Shown here piece by piece: positions 29,727-37,129 of a stretch of DNA of 37,129 bases (the first letter of the stretch is position 1; every line of letters begins with the position of its first letter). The notes below the pieces were generated by a model, which did not search any database, was not told the DNA's origin, and saw only the letters and a program-made list of their open reading frames with translations. This DNA comes from a virus. The stretch lies in the IMG/VR virus record IMGVR_UViG_3300046653_000045, positions 1 through 37,129 of that record; one strand, 5' to 3'. The translations under genes were made by a program, and so were the position numbers.

Positions 29727-30962
29727 ATGTCTCTCGACATTACAGCCGCACAAGCAGTCCTGAAGGAAACTTACCCCAATGGGATCGTCCCCATTGATTA
29801 CGACAAAACCAAGACCCTGGCCTTGTTCCGCAAGGAAAAGGGCACAATCATTGAAGGGCCGTTCGGAGCTGGCTTTGCTCAGCCGCTGAAGTACGGCAAT
29901 CCTCAAGCCGTTTCCGCCACGTTCGCCACGGGCTACGCGCAGGCCGCCAGTGAGGCCAGCCGATACGCTCGTTGGTTCCTTACCCCCGGCGAGGTGTTTG
30001 CGTTCGCCCGCGTTCAGGGCGCGCTCATTCGTCGCAGCCAGGGCTCTGGATCTTTCATCAAGGCCTTGGTTTCCGAAATCGAGAACGCGAAGAGGGCGTT
30101 GACTCGACAGCTGGAAATCCTCCTCGACGGGAACGGATGGGGAAATCTCGGCAAGATTTCCGGCATCAGCACCGTGACCATCACCCTGCAATACCCTTGG
30201 ATGGCTCGCCATTTCGAGGTGGGTCAGGCCCTGGTGGCATCCAGCTCTATCAACGGCGCCGTGCTCTCTGGCTCTGGCACTCCCATCAAGATCACGAAGG
30301 TCAACACTGGAGCCGGCACGCTAACCATGGCTTCGTCTGCCGCTGCCTGGGGCTCCAGCGACTACCTGTTCCTCGACGGCTGCCGCCAGAACTCCTCGAC
30401 GCCTTCCCGGATCGTTCCGTGCGGGTTCGAGTCGTTCCTCCACGATGCTGACGCCGACCTTGAAACCCTTTTCACCGTCGACCAGACCATCAGCACGCGT
30501 CTCGGAGGTATTCGCCGATCTGCTACCGCTTCCGGAAACATGGAAGAAGCGCTGCTCGACCTGTCCGCAGACGTCGACGCCGCCGGTGGAAAATCCACCC
30601 ACTGTGTGCTCGGGTCGCAGACCTATGCCCGCCTCTGCAAGTCTCTCCTCAACAAGGTTTATTGCGACATTGAGGACCTGGACGGCGTCAGGCTTGGGTT
30701 CAAGGGCATCGTTCTGCCGGGGGCAAGCGGCGATGTCATCGTGTACAGCGACTCTGCGTTTAACGAAGGCCGCGGCCGCATGTTCAACATTGACGACGTG
30801 GGCATCATTCATACCGGCGATGACCTGGTGTACCTGGAGCAGACCGACGGTCTGCAGTTCCGCCAGATCGACGGCACCGACGACTGGATGGCACGCTTGA
30901 TCGCGTCCCACCAATTCCACCTGGATGCCCCCGGCCACTCGGGCGTTGTCACAGACCTGTAA
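29727..30962 (+). CDS. Major capsid (coat) protein, 411 aa
   Basis: Starts behind TTTGGAGAT. N-terminal helix, a stretch typical of the HK97 fold (FGAGFAQPLKYGNPQAVSAT; RYARWFLTPGEVFAFARVQG), a long spine-like helix (KALVSEIENAKRALTRQLEI), then a beta-rich insertion (ARHFEVGQALVASSSINGAV), as in coat proteins with an inserted domain. The end has the P-domain-like strand pattern. It sits after the scaffold, and 88 bp with no gene separate the two. Assigned on position, size and fold-like pattern. Confidence 0.8.
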   Translation: MSLDITAAQAVLKETYPNGIVPIDYDKTKTLALFRKEKGTIIEGPFGAGFAQPLKYGNPQAVSATFATGYAQAASEASRYARWFLTPGEVFAFARVQGALIRRSQGSGSFIKALVSEIENAKRALTRQLEILLDGNGWGNLGKISGISTVTITLQYPWMARHFEVGQALVASSSINGAVLSGSGTPIKITKVNTGAGTLTMASSAAAWGSSDYLFLDGCRQNSSTPSRIVPCGFESFLHDADADLETLFTVDQTISTRLGGIRRSATASGNMEEALLDLSADVDAAGGKSTHCVLGSQTYARLCKSLLNKVYCDIEDLDGVRLGFKGIVLPGASGDVIVYSDSAFNEGRGRMFNIDDVGIIHTGDDLVYLEQTDGLQFRQIDGTDDWMARLIASHQFHLDAPGHSGVVTDL

Positions 30963-30992
30963 TCTCGGTCATTGCCGAGGGAAAGCGCAATC

Positions 30993-31478
30993 ATGAGTGT
31001 CTTCAATCGCATCTGGAGGTTCTGGAAGGGCACCAACCGCAGCGGGATGGTGCACCTGACAGGATCTTTCACTATCGGGTCATCCGGTGCCGTCGCGTCT
31101 TCGGACACGCCGGGATTCAAGGTGACCAAGCTAACGGCAGCCGGCCAATACACGGTCCAGCTGCTCGACAACGACGGGGTTTCTTCGGCCGCTCCTGCGC
31201 AGCCTAAGAATGCTTCCGCCGCTGCCATCACGCCGTGGGGGATTCAGGCAATCAACGCCACGGTAGTAAGCGCCGTCGCGTCCGGGACTGCTCTCACGAC
31301 CGACAGCGCTCTCAAGCACGGGGTTAGGAACTTCTCGCCCGCCACGGGGGCTTTCGACCTGCAGTTCTACAAGGACGTGACTTCTACCAGCTCGGAAACC
31401 CACGTCGATGCGAACATCGAAAGCGGTGGCATCGTGCTGGTGGATTTCCAGGTCAAGCTTTCCAGTGTGACACCATGA
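30993..31478 (+). CDS. Head decoration-type protein, 161 aa
   Basis: ATG 30993 with GAGGGAAAG upstream. The short N-terminal basic/Trp segment (SVFNRIWRFWKGTNRSGMV) is followed by a beta-rich Thr/Ser/Ala/Val body (VSSAAPAQPKNASAAAITPW; VVSAVASGTALTTDSALKHG). Small beta-rich proteins after the coat gene often decorate the capsid. Coupled by ATGA to the acidic protein downstream. Structural role inferred. Confidence 0.55.
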   Translation: MSVFNRIWRFWKGTNRSGMVHLTGSFTIGSSGAVASSDTPGFKVTKLTAAGQYTVQLLDNDGVSSAAPAQPKNASAAAITPWGIQAINATVVSAVASGTALTTDSALKHGVRNFSPATGAFDLQFYKDVTSTSSETHVDANIESGGIVLVDFQVKLSSVTP

Positions 31479-31684
31479 AAGACGAGGGGGACGTGGGCCT
31501 TCAGGACGCCATTCAGGCGTTCTTCGAGGCCGGCGACAAGAAGGATTGGGAAGAGGCAGAGCAAGCCTTTTGCGACATGTGGAGGCTCGTTGACGTGGAC
31601 AGCGAAGAGGAAGATCCTGAAGCTGAAGACGACAAGAAAGAAAAGGGCAAGCCCCTGGCTGCCATCATCCTAGGTAAGAAATAA
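31475..31684 (+). CDS. Small acidic protein, 69 aa
   Basis: Overlaps the upstream stop (ATGA). Very acidic (DWEEAEQAFCDMWRLVDVDS followed by an E/D run), with a basic C-terminal end. May bind basic virion parts or act as an assembly chaperone. No family recognised. Followed by a GC hairpin. Confidence 0.5.
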   Translation: MKDEGDVGLQDAIQAFFEAGDKKDWEEAEQAFCDMWRLVDVDSEEEDPEAEDDKKEKGKPLAAIILGKK

Positions 31685-31691
31685 TTCAGGC

Positions 31692-31718
31692 CGCCGGCGG
31701 GCCAACAACTCGCCGGCG
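31692..31718. terminator. GC hairpin CGCCGGCG-N11-CGCCGGCG
   Basis: Two identical copies of the self-complementary octamer CGCCGGCG (31692-31699 and 31711-31718) separated by 11 nt can form a stable stem. It lies 8 bp after the acidic gene and ends 8 bp before the next ATG, which has no SD. No U-tract follows. It may be a weak attenuator or mask the start of the connector gene. Confidence 0.4.
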
Positions 31719-31726
31719 TATTCATC

Positions 31727-32404
31727 ATGTTCGTGACCACCACGCCACAGGCAATCATCGACGATGTCAACATGATGACAGACGGGGACGGTTACAACCT
31801 CTTGAGCGCAGCGCAGTTTTGCGCGCGCATGAACCAAGAGTTGAGCTCCCTGTGGCAGTGGGGCAGACGCGCGAATCGCGACGCCTTCACCAAGGTTTCC
31901 GGCTCGCTGCAGATGCCTGCAGGGGCCAACACAATGTCGATGTCCGCAGCGGCGCCTGCCGGCGCGGCTCTGACAGACTTCAGCCAGCCTCGCGGGGTTG
32001 ACATCATGATTTCTTCCGACAACTGGAAGAAGATCAGGCTCTGGACGTTCGCCGCTCGCGACAGAATCGCGGTTCTTGCCTACAGGTTCATGGGCGACAC
32101 TATCACCCTGTTGCCTTCCGACATCGCCCGGCAGTACCCCTTTCGTGTGTGGTACATGTCGAGCTTCCCCGCAGTTTCGGCGGCTGCTCTGTCGACGGCG
32201 ATCTCAATCCCAGATGGTGCAGATGAGTACGTGAAGCAGGGCATGGCCGCTCTGGTGCGCCAGCGCCAGGACGATGACCCTTCGCCGCACCTGCAGGCCC
32301 AGGCCCGCGCACGGCTCGACCTGGAGGCCTTCTTGGCCACAGGGAAGGGCGATCAAGGGGCCATCGCTGATGTGTCGGATGAAGTCGGCCCTGAGCTCTG
32401 GTGA
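31727..32404 (+). CDS. Head-to-tail connector / adaptor protein, 225 aa
   Basis: Mainly helical at both ends with a central beta part. FSQPRGVDIMISSDNWKKIR, then a strand and ISIPDGADEYVKQGMAALVR followed by RQRQDDDPSP. The last motif (IPDGxxxxVxxGxAAxVRxRxxD) is the pattern seen in podovirus head-completion/tail accessory proteins of the P22 gp4 type or equivalents, which bind under the portal. Position between coat-related and nozzle-like genes agrees. No SD; a hairpin precedes the ATG. Confidence 0.65.
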   Translation: MFVTTTPQAIIDDVNMMTDGDGYNLLSAAQFCARMNQELSSLWQWGRRANRDAFTKVSGSLQMPAGANTMSMSAAAPAGAALTDFSQPRGVDIMISSDNWKKIRLWTFAARDRIAVLAYRFMGDTITLLPSDIARQYPFRVWYMSSFPAVSAAALSTAISIPDGADEYVKQGMAALVRQRQDDDPSPHLQAQARARLDLEAFLATGKGDQGAIADVSDEVGPELW

Positions 32405-35400
32405 TGGCTACTCTTCAAAAAAACGTTCTAGATGTTCGCCTGCTCGGTCTAGACGAGAAGGCGAACCGCCGCACGTCCATCGCCGGTACCATCGTAGACG
32501 GCGGCAACTGGACGATGAACAAAGACGGCACGGTAGAGAAGCGCCCAGGCCTGTCTGCTCTCGCGATGCTGGACACGTCCGGGGCATCGGTGACGGAAGG
32601 ACGCGAGCTCGCGTCGCTCAACGATGAGCTTGTGCTAAGCAACGGGCGCAAGCTGTACTCGCGCGAACCCTCGACGGGGAAATGGATCACCAAGGGAGAC
32701 TCGGCAATCGAGCGCTTGGACATAAATTCAGTTCTTGCGACCGAGTACGTGTGCAATGGCGTCGACTCTCGGCTGTCGATGGACACGGCCCAGATCGGAA
32801 GGTATCTGCTCACGGTTGCAGCCGGTAAAGACGACGCCGGAGCGTCCAAGGCAGGCTGGGTTCTAACTGATAGCACTACTGGGGAAATTCTCACGCCGTG
32901 GGCTTCGACCAATGGTTTCGCCGATGGTTGGAGCGTGGGGACCGATGGTCACACTGCTGCACCGTCGTTCGTGGCATTTCTGTGGCTCAACGGATCGATT
33001 CGGGCGTACGTGTGGTCACCATCCAACGGCTTCAGAACCGTAGACTCGATGACGGCTCTGCTCAACACGGGAAATTCCACTGCAGTAGACCCGAATCAGT
33101 ACACGCTCACCCATCCGCTCACGCCTGCGCCGTTCGCAGTGCAGCTGATAGGCTACGGAGTGTGGCTACTGGCACAGCAAACGACGGATGGCTGGCTCAA
33201 CGTGTACCGGGTGACGCTAACTGCCGGTACGTGGGCGGTTTCGGCGCCCGTGAATGTGGCGACGATAAACACGGTCAATGCCGCTTCGATAGCGTGGGCC
33301 TACAATCCTGGCGCAGCCACCGCCCACGTTGTGACATGTGGCTCAACCACCTATCCGTTTGATTTGTATTACGCCGAGATCACCTGTGCCACAGGTGCCC
33401 TCGTGGCCGCGCGAACGTATGTCGAGCCGTCCAGCTGGTCAGGCACACACAGGTGCAGGGGGGTTACTGGGTTTTCCCTAGGGGCTAGCCCCTTCTTCTT
33501 CCTTGACGTTGAACACGTGACAGATCCTTCAGAGAGAGCCGTTTGGATGTGGACGCCTGGTTCCGCCGATGTCACCTGCGTGCTCAAGGATTCCGGGCTA
33601 GCTTCGCACGCCTTCCAGACTCGACTGCACGATGCCGATGAGATCGATCTGACTATCTGCAATCAATCCACCTGGCAGCCGAGCGCGTTCGTGATTCGTT
33701 TGCACGTGTCGGGCGCTTCCTGGACATCGTTTTCCATCGGCGCATTTCTGCACAATGGTGACTATGCTGGCCGCCCAATGGTTCAGCGTCTTCCGCATTT
33801 CGCTTTCGGATCGGCTTTGGCTCTTGGCGTGTACAACAATCCCATTTCTCTTGGGGGGCCGGGAACCGTGCTCCTAAAGATGGCTACGCTTACATCTGGG
33901 AAAGACCCATCCGTTGACAACCTCGCCCCGGTCTCCGCGTCCGCTCCGTGCCAAATCGCGGATACCCTATTGCTTCCCGGCGCAGTGCTGAAGGCGTACG
34001 ACGGGGCCCATGTTACCGAGGCGATCTTCCTGCTTGGTCCCGAAACCATCACGGCGGTAGAGAGTGCAAAGGGAAAGAAATTCACGGCGCAAACGTCGTC
34101 AACCGAGCTGACCACGGGAAATCCTCCCGCAAATGCCTCCACCTACACACAAAGCGGACTTGAGGTGATTTTCGAAACATCAGCAGCTGACACCCCGGCC
34201 GCCCCATGGCCGGCTGGAACTGTGACGCTCGACTTCTGGGCAAAGATAGTCAACCCATCCAGCGGGGCAACCTATCTGCTTGATCGAGGCTACGGTTCTG
34301 AAGCTCTGAAGCTCTTTTCTTCGCCAGGACAACTTGCCTACCAGGCTTCAACGCTCAGCCCATTATCGTTGACTGCGAATTGGCAGCACCTCACCTATGA
34401 CGTTCCCGTTAAGCTTGTGAACACTCAAGCCGGTGATGTTCTAGAGATAGACCTGCAGGCCACATCGTCCCTTGCTGGAGACACGGCTATTCTTGCTATT
34501 GCCGTTGGCGGATCGATGGCTCCAACCTTCACAACTCCTTGGCCAGTGATCGAGACGGGGACGCGAGAGTATTGCGCCGTTGCCAAGTGGTCAGACTCAA
34601 AGGGGAGGATTCAGCGCTCGCAGGTTTGCCCGTCCGTTTCTCAATCCAACGCAGGCGGGAGAGCCAACGCCGTCACCGTGGCGATGGTCAACATCACCGA
34701 GCGCGATCCGCTCACCAACATCGATCCGCGAATCTCGTCTGCTGAAATCGAGATCTACAGGACTGCCGTTAGCTCAACCATCTTCTATCTCGTGGGCTCG
34801 GTCAAGAACGTGGTCAACGGTGACGATGTCGTGTTCATGGACTACTCGCCGGACACAGACATCACCGCCAATGAACAGCTGTACACTACCGGGAATGTCG
34901 TTGGAAACTGGCCTCCAATTGGTTGCAACCTCGTCGCATCCCATCAGGGTCGCATCTTCGCTGCCACTGCAGCCGGTGAGGTGTTTTTCAGTGCCTACGC
35001 CCAGGGGGGCGAAGGCCTCTCGTTCGCCTCCGAGTACCAGATCGAGACGGAGCATATCGGACGCAACCTGACGGCTCTCCTTTCTCTCGACACCACACTC
35101 GTCATCGCCACGGCGAACTCCTATGCAACCCTGACGGGCATTGGTCCAGAGTCGAACGGTACCCCGTCATACGATACCCCGTCTCTCTTCGGGTCAGGGG
35201 TTGGCCCATACTCGCAGCGGACGTGCGCGCGCATACCAGAAGGCATCGTGATGCCCACTGCGCACGGAGTGCAGCTCTTGGACCGTGGACTATCTCTCGA
35301 AAACATTGGCCAGCAAGTCGTCGACTCGATGCCAGGTGGATTGAATTGGTACTCATCCGCGTACCACCCCACAAAACATCAGGCCAGGCTGTTCGGTAAC

Positions 35401-35949
35401 TCCAGCACTATCGTCTACGACTGGACCCTGGCCGCTCCTTCGGGGAGGACTGCGCAGTTCATGAAGTGGCAGTACGCAGCCGACATTCGAGCGTCCGCAG
35501 TTGCGGCTGGCGTGTTGTACGTTCTCGGAAGTGACGGGGTTGCGTACGCTTCCGATGTCGGTTATTCCGATGGCGCAAATCCCTACGGAGAATGGATCCA
35601 CCTCTCTGTAATCTCTCCGAATGGACCCAATGCATGGGGAAGGGTCTACGCTATGCGCCTGGCTTGCAACCTAGTAGCAAGCGGAGTGCTCAAAGTTGGG
35701 TTCAACCCAGAAGAAGGAAACCTCGGCTCATCCGACTACACGACGATAACGGCAGGGGTTAACGGCCTTCAGCACGTTGTCGCCAAACCAATGCGAGGCA
35801 GGTGCAGCAGCATGACCATCTACATCGGGGAAAGCGCTGCAAGCTCCACGTATGGTTTTGTGCTCAATGCTATTGGGCTGCTCGTGGGCAATCTTGGCGG
35901 GCTTGGACGATTGCCGGTCTCAAACCGCATGACAAGGAGTGCGACATAA
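32404..35949 (+). CDS. Large nozzle-like tail protein, 1181 aa
   Basis: Starts ATG 32404 (TGATG overlap) or GTG 32401. The N-terminus (NRRTSIAGTIVDGGNWTMNK, then GTVEKRPGLSAL) is a pattern typical of podovirus nozzle/tail tubular B-type proteins, which begin with an N-x-x-x-x-x-D-G-x-x-x-x-R-x-G motif. The body is beta-rich with repeated strand-loop units and includes a laminin-G-like stretch near residue 590-700. It probably forms the tail tube and nozzle below the connector and may hold the tail appendages. TAATG coupling to the ejection-type gene at 35949. Confidence 0.7.
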   Translation: MATLQKNVLDVRLLGLDEKANRRTSIAGTIVDGGNWTMNKDGTVEKRPGLSALAMLDTSGASVTEGRELASLNDELVLSNGRKLYSREPSTGKWITKGDSAIERLDINSVLATEYVCNGVDSRLSMDTAQIGRYLLTVAAGKDDAGASKAGWVLTDSTTGEILTPWASTNGFADGWSVGTDGHTAAPSFVAFLWLNGSIRAYVWSPSNGFRTVDSMTALLNTGNSTAVDPNQYTLTHPLTPAPFAVQLIGYGVWLLAQQTTDGWLNVYRVTLTAGTWAVSAPVNVATINTVNAASIAWAYNPGAATAHVVTCGSTTYPFDLYYAEITCATGALVAARTYVEPSSWSGTHRCRGVTGFSLGASPFFFLDVEHVTDPSERAVWMWTPGSADVTCVLKDSGLASHAFQTRLHDADEIDLTICNQSTWQPSAFVIRLHVSGASWTSFSIGAFLHNGDYAGRPMVQRLPHFAFGSALALGVYNNPISLGGPGTVLLKMATLTSGKDPSVDNLAPVSASAPCQIADTLLLPGAVLKAYDGAHVTEAIFLLGPETITAVESAKGKKFTAQTSSTELTTGNPPANASTYTQSGLEVIFETSAADTPAAPWPAGTVTLDFWAKIVNPSSGATYLLDRGYGSEALKLFSSPGQLAYQASTLSPLSLTANWQHLTYDVPVKLVNTQAGDVLEIDLQATSSLAGDTAILAIAVGGSMAPTFTTPWPVIETGTREYCAVAKWSDSKGRIQRSQVCPSVSQSNAGGRANAVTVAMVNITERDPLTNIDPRISSAEIEIYRTAVSSTIFYLVGSVKNVVNGDDVVFMDYSPDTDITANEQLYTTGNVVGNWPPIGCNLVASHQGRIFAATAAGEVFFSAYAQGGEGLSFASEYQIETEHIGRNLTALLSLDTTLVIATANSYATLTGIGPESNGTPSYDTPSLFGSGVGPYSQRTCARIPEGIVMPTAHGVQLLDRGLSLENIGQQVVDSMPGGLNWYSSAYHPTKHQARLFGNSSTIVYDWTLAAPSGRTAQFMKWQYAADIRASAVAAGVLYVLGSDGVAYASDVGYSDGANPYGEWIHLSVISPNGPNAWGRVYAMRLACNLVASGVLKVGFNPEEGNLGSSDYTTITAGVNGLQHVVAKPMRGRCSSMTIYIGESAASSTYGFVLNAIGLLVGNLGGLGRLPVSNRMTRSAT

Positions 35950-37085
35950 TGTCTTGGTACAGTGGAATCACCGACGCCGTGTCAGGCGGGCTTGGATCTA
36001 TAACTGGCGCGCTCGGCAGTGTCACGGGCACAGAAAACCCGCTGAACACAACTGTCGGGCAAAACTATCTCAACGACAAAGGGAACAAGGACGCGAACGG
36101 AAACAATCGCCAAGACCTCACCTATGGCGGAGTGGCAGATCTGGCAACGCAAAAACTCGGGACAGACTACACAGCCCCAACCGCTACCCTCGACAACGCA
36201 CAGCAGAGCACGGTAACCAACGCCAATGCCGCCACCGTGGCACCGACGACCAACGCCACTACCACCAACGCCCAGGCGGCGACGATGAACTCAGCCGCCC
36301 TCAACACCGCGCAATCCGATCAGACTAGGAACTCCCAGCAGCAACTCGCCTCCAGCCTCCAGCAGACGGCGAACGGACAAGGGAACTCCGCTGCACAAGA
36401 GCAGCTCAGGCAAACCACAGCCCAGAACGTCAACAATCAAACCTCAGCCGCCCAGGGCGTGCACGGCGCATCCCGCTTGGCCGCTCTTCGAAACGCTGGG
36501 GTTGCAGGAGCATCGACACAACAGACGGCGAACTCTCAGGCAGCAGGATTGCGCGCCACCGAGACGACCAACGCTCAGAACACTTTAGCTAGCACCCTTG
36601 GAAACACGCGTTCGCAAGATCAGTCCCAGGCAACCACGCAAGCCAACCTACAGCAGACAGCCAACTCCACCAACGCCGCCAACCAGCAGCAAGTGAACAC
36701 GGCCAATGCGAACGCTGCAAACACGGCATCGATCACCAATGCTGGTTCCGCCAACACGGCCGACCTACAAAACGCCGCCAACCAGCAGCAAGTGAACACG
36801 GCCAATGCGAACGCTGCAAACACGAGCTCCACTAACCAGGCCACGCAGCAAAACAATCAGAATCTTACGCTCGCGCAATCTAACCAGAATGCACAATTGC
36901 AGACCAATTCCCTAAATACAAACAGGGCACAGTCGCTCGTAGGCGACACGCAAAATGCCGTCAACGGCATATCTACCATCGACCAGAACGCCCTGACCGC
37001 ACAGACGAACTATGAGAAGGTCAAGAGCGGGGCGCTCACCGGGGCGCTCAATGCAGGCGGAAGCCTGTTGATTGGAGGCATCTAA
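35949..37085 (+). CDS. Gln/Asn/Ala/Thr-rich ejection-type protein, 378 aa
   Basis: TAATG overlap with the nozzle-like gene. The first 25 residues are Gly/Ser-rich and weakly hydrophobic (SWYSGITDAVSGGLGSITGA). The rest is unusually rich in Asn, Gln, Thr and Ala with few charges, predicted to be a long helix or coiled coil with repeats. A 54-bp exact repeat encodes NAANQQQVNTANANAANT twice, 33 residues apart. Short Gly/hydrophobic ends and polar helical centres suit ejected internal proteins. First of three such genes on the circle. Last part duplicated at 3-251 as a strain variant. Confidence 0.7.
   Translation: MSWYSGITDAVSGGLGSITGALGSVTGTENPLNTTVGQNYLNDKGNKDANGNNRQDLTYGGVADLATQKLGTDYTAPTATLDNAQQSTVTNANAATVAPTTNATTTNAQAATMNSAALNTAQSDQTRNSQQQLASSLQQTANGQGNSAAQEQLRQTTAQNVNNQTSAAQGVHGASRLAALRNAGVAGASTQQTANSQAAGLRATETTNAQNTLASTLGNTRSQDQSQATTQANLQQTANSTNAANQQQVNTANANAANTASITNAGSANTADLQNAANQQQVNTANANAANTSSTNQATQQNNQNLTLAQSNQNAQLQTNSLNTNRAQSLVGDTQNAVNGISTIDQNALTAQTNYEKVKSGALTGALNAGGSLLIGGI
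36672..36824 (+). repeat. 54-bp direct repeat in ejection-type gene
   Basis: Bases 36672-36725 equal 36771-36824, offset 99 bp (33 codons). Both encode NAANQQQVNTANANAANT. Exact identity including wobble positions suggests recent duplication within a helical repeat region. Confidence 0.9.
36862..36988. repeat. 127-bp exact terminal repeat, copy 2
   Basis: Identical to bases 1-127. Here the match ends 141 bp before the window end, and the sequence continues as the alternative version of the gene junction. Confidence 0.9.
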
Positions 37086-37129
37086 TGGCTGACGAAAACC
37101 AGACCGCAGGAGTCGGTGCCAACGGTCTT
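37085..37129 (+). CDS. Start of 499-aa ejection-type protein, alternative allele
   Basis: ATG 37085 overlaps the TAA of the previous gene, exactly as at 249-253. The 15 visible codons read MADENQTAGVGANGL, against MDDKNDTQGVGANGL for the gene at 251. Truncated by the end of the window. Shows that the same gene pair exists in two diverged versions. Confidence 0.8.
   Translation, partial: MADENQTAGVGANGL

Noticed and set aside
1-37129. Search for a CRISPR array, an integrase/attachment site, a reverse transcriptase with diversity repeats, or an RNA polymerase
   Set aside because: No regularly spaced repeats with unique spacers, no tyrosine/serine recombinase motifs, no YxDD reverse-transcriptase motif and no polymerase-sized gene were found. 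The direct repeats present are in-gene arrays or gene duplicates.

Overview
The window is almost certainly a near-complete genome of a tailed dsDNA phage with a short-tailed (podovirus, P22/BPP-1-like) gene order, probably an uncultured one. It has large terminase, portal, scaffold, coat, connector, a large nozzle-like protein and a run of ejection-type proteins. No tape-measure, tail-tube, sheath, integrase, RNA polymerase or DNA polymerase gene was recognised. The DNA is GC-rich with mostly SD-led, overlapping genes (ATGA, TAATG, GTGA junctions). A T4-type lysozyme and short tail suggest a Gram-negative host, but the host cannot be named from the sequence. The first 127 bp recur exactly at 36862-36988. 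Beyond them the two ends carry homologous but diverged versions of the same gene junction. The simplest reading is a circularly permuted or circular genome of about 36.86 kb, cut in a region where two coexisting strains differ.

Layout on the circle. A divergent control region (22177-22431) separates two transcription units. Leftward (22176 to 13344, minus strand) is the early DNA-metabolism block: small unknown proteins, two paralogous Ala-repeat proteins flanking an ERF-type annealing protein and an SbcC/RecF-like ATPase, a ParB-like protein, an SF2 helicase, several small genes, an HNH-type protein and a 206-aa protein. Rightward (22432 through the window end and on to 13237, plus strand) are a GNAT-like gene and the terminase. 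A 469-bp non-coding region rich in inverted repeats (24834-25302) follows, with a strong sigma70-like promoter. Next come a KTSC gene and small genes, portal, two tiny basic proteins, scaffold, coat, head and connector proteins, the nozzle-like protein, and three ejection-type proteins (35949-37085, continuing at 3-251; 251-1750; 1747-3492). After one isolated minus-strand gene (3549-4316) come virion/tail-appendage proteins, including an 868-aa fibre with a predicted seven-bladed propeller between Thr-rich stalks. Lysis-region membrane proteins, a RusA-type resolvase and a GH24 endolysin end the unit.

How the genes fit together. ERF annealing protein, SbcC-like ATPase, SF2 helicase and RusA resolvase form a recombination-dependent replication set. 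RusA sits away from the others, overlapping the endolysin. Terminase, portal, scaffold and coat build and fill the head. The connector and nozzle close it. The Ala/Gly/Gln-rich proteins are likely ejected with DNA. The fibre and its neighbours are candidate host-recognition proteins.

The most unusual signals are: the duplicated operator-like sequence GTGACACG-N12-CGTGTCAC; the inverted-repeat cluster after the terminase, including two GAAC-N4-GTTC-like palindromes; the partly identical Ala-repeat paralogs, with a recombination scar at the 5' end of the annealing gene; an in-frame open extension behind an amber stop; and the propeller fibre with a secretion-signal-like N-terminus.
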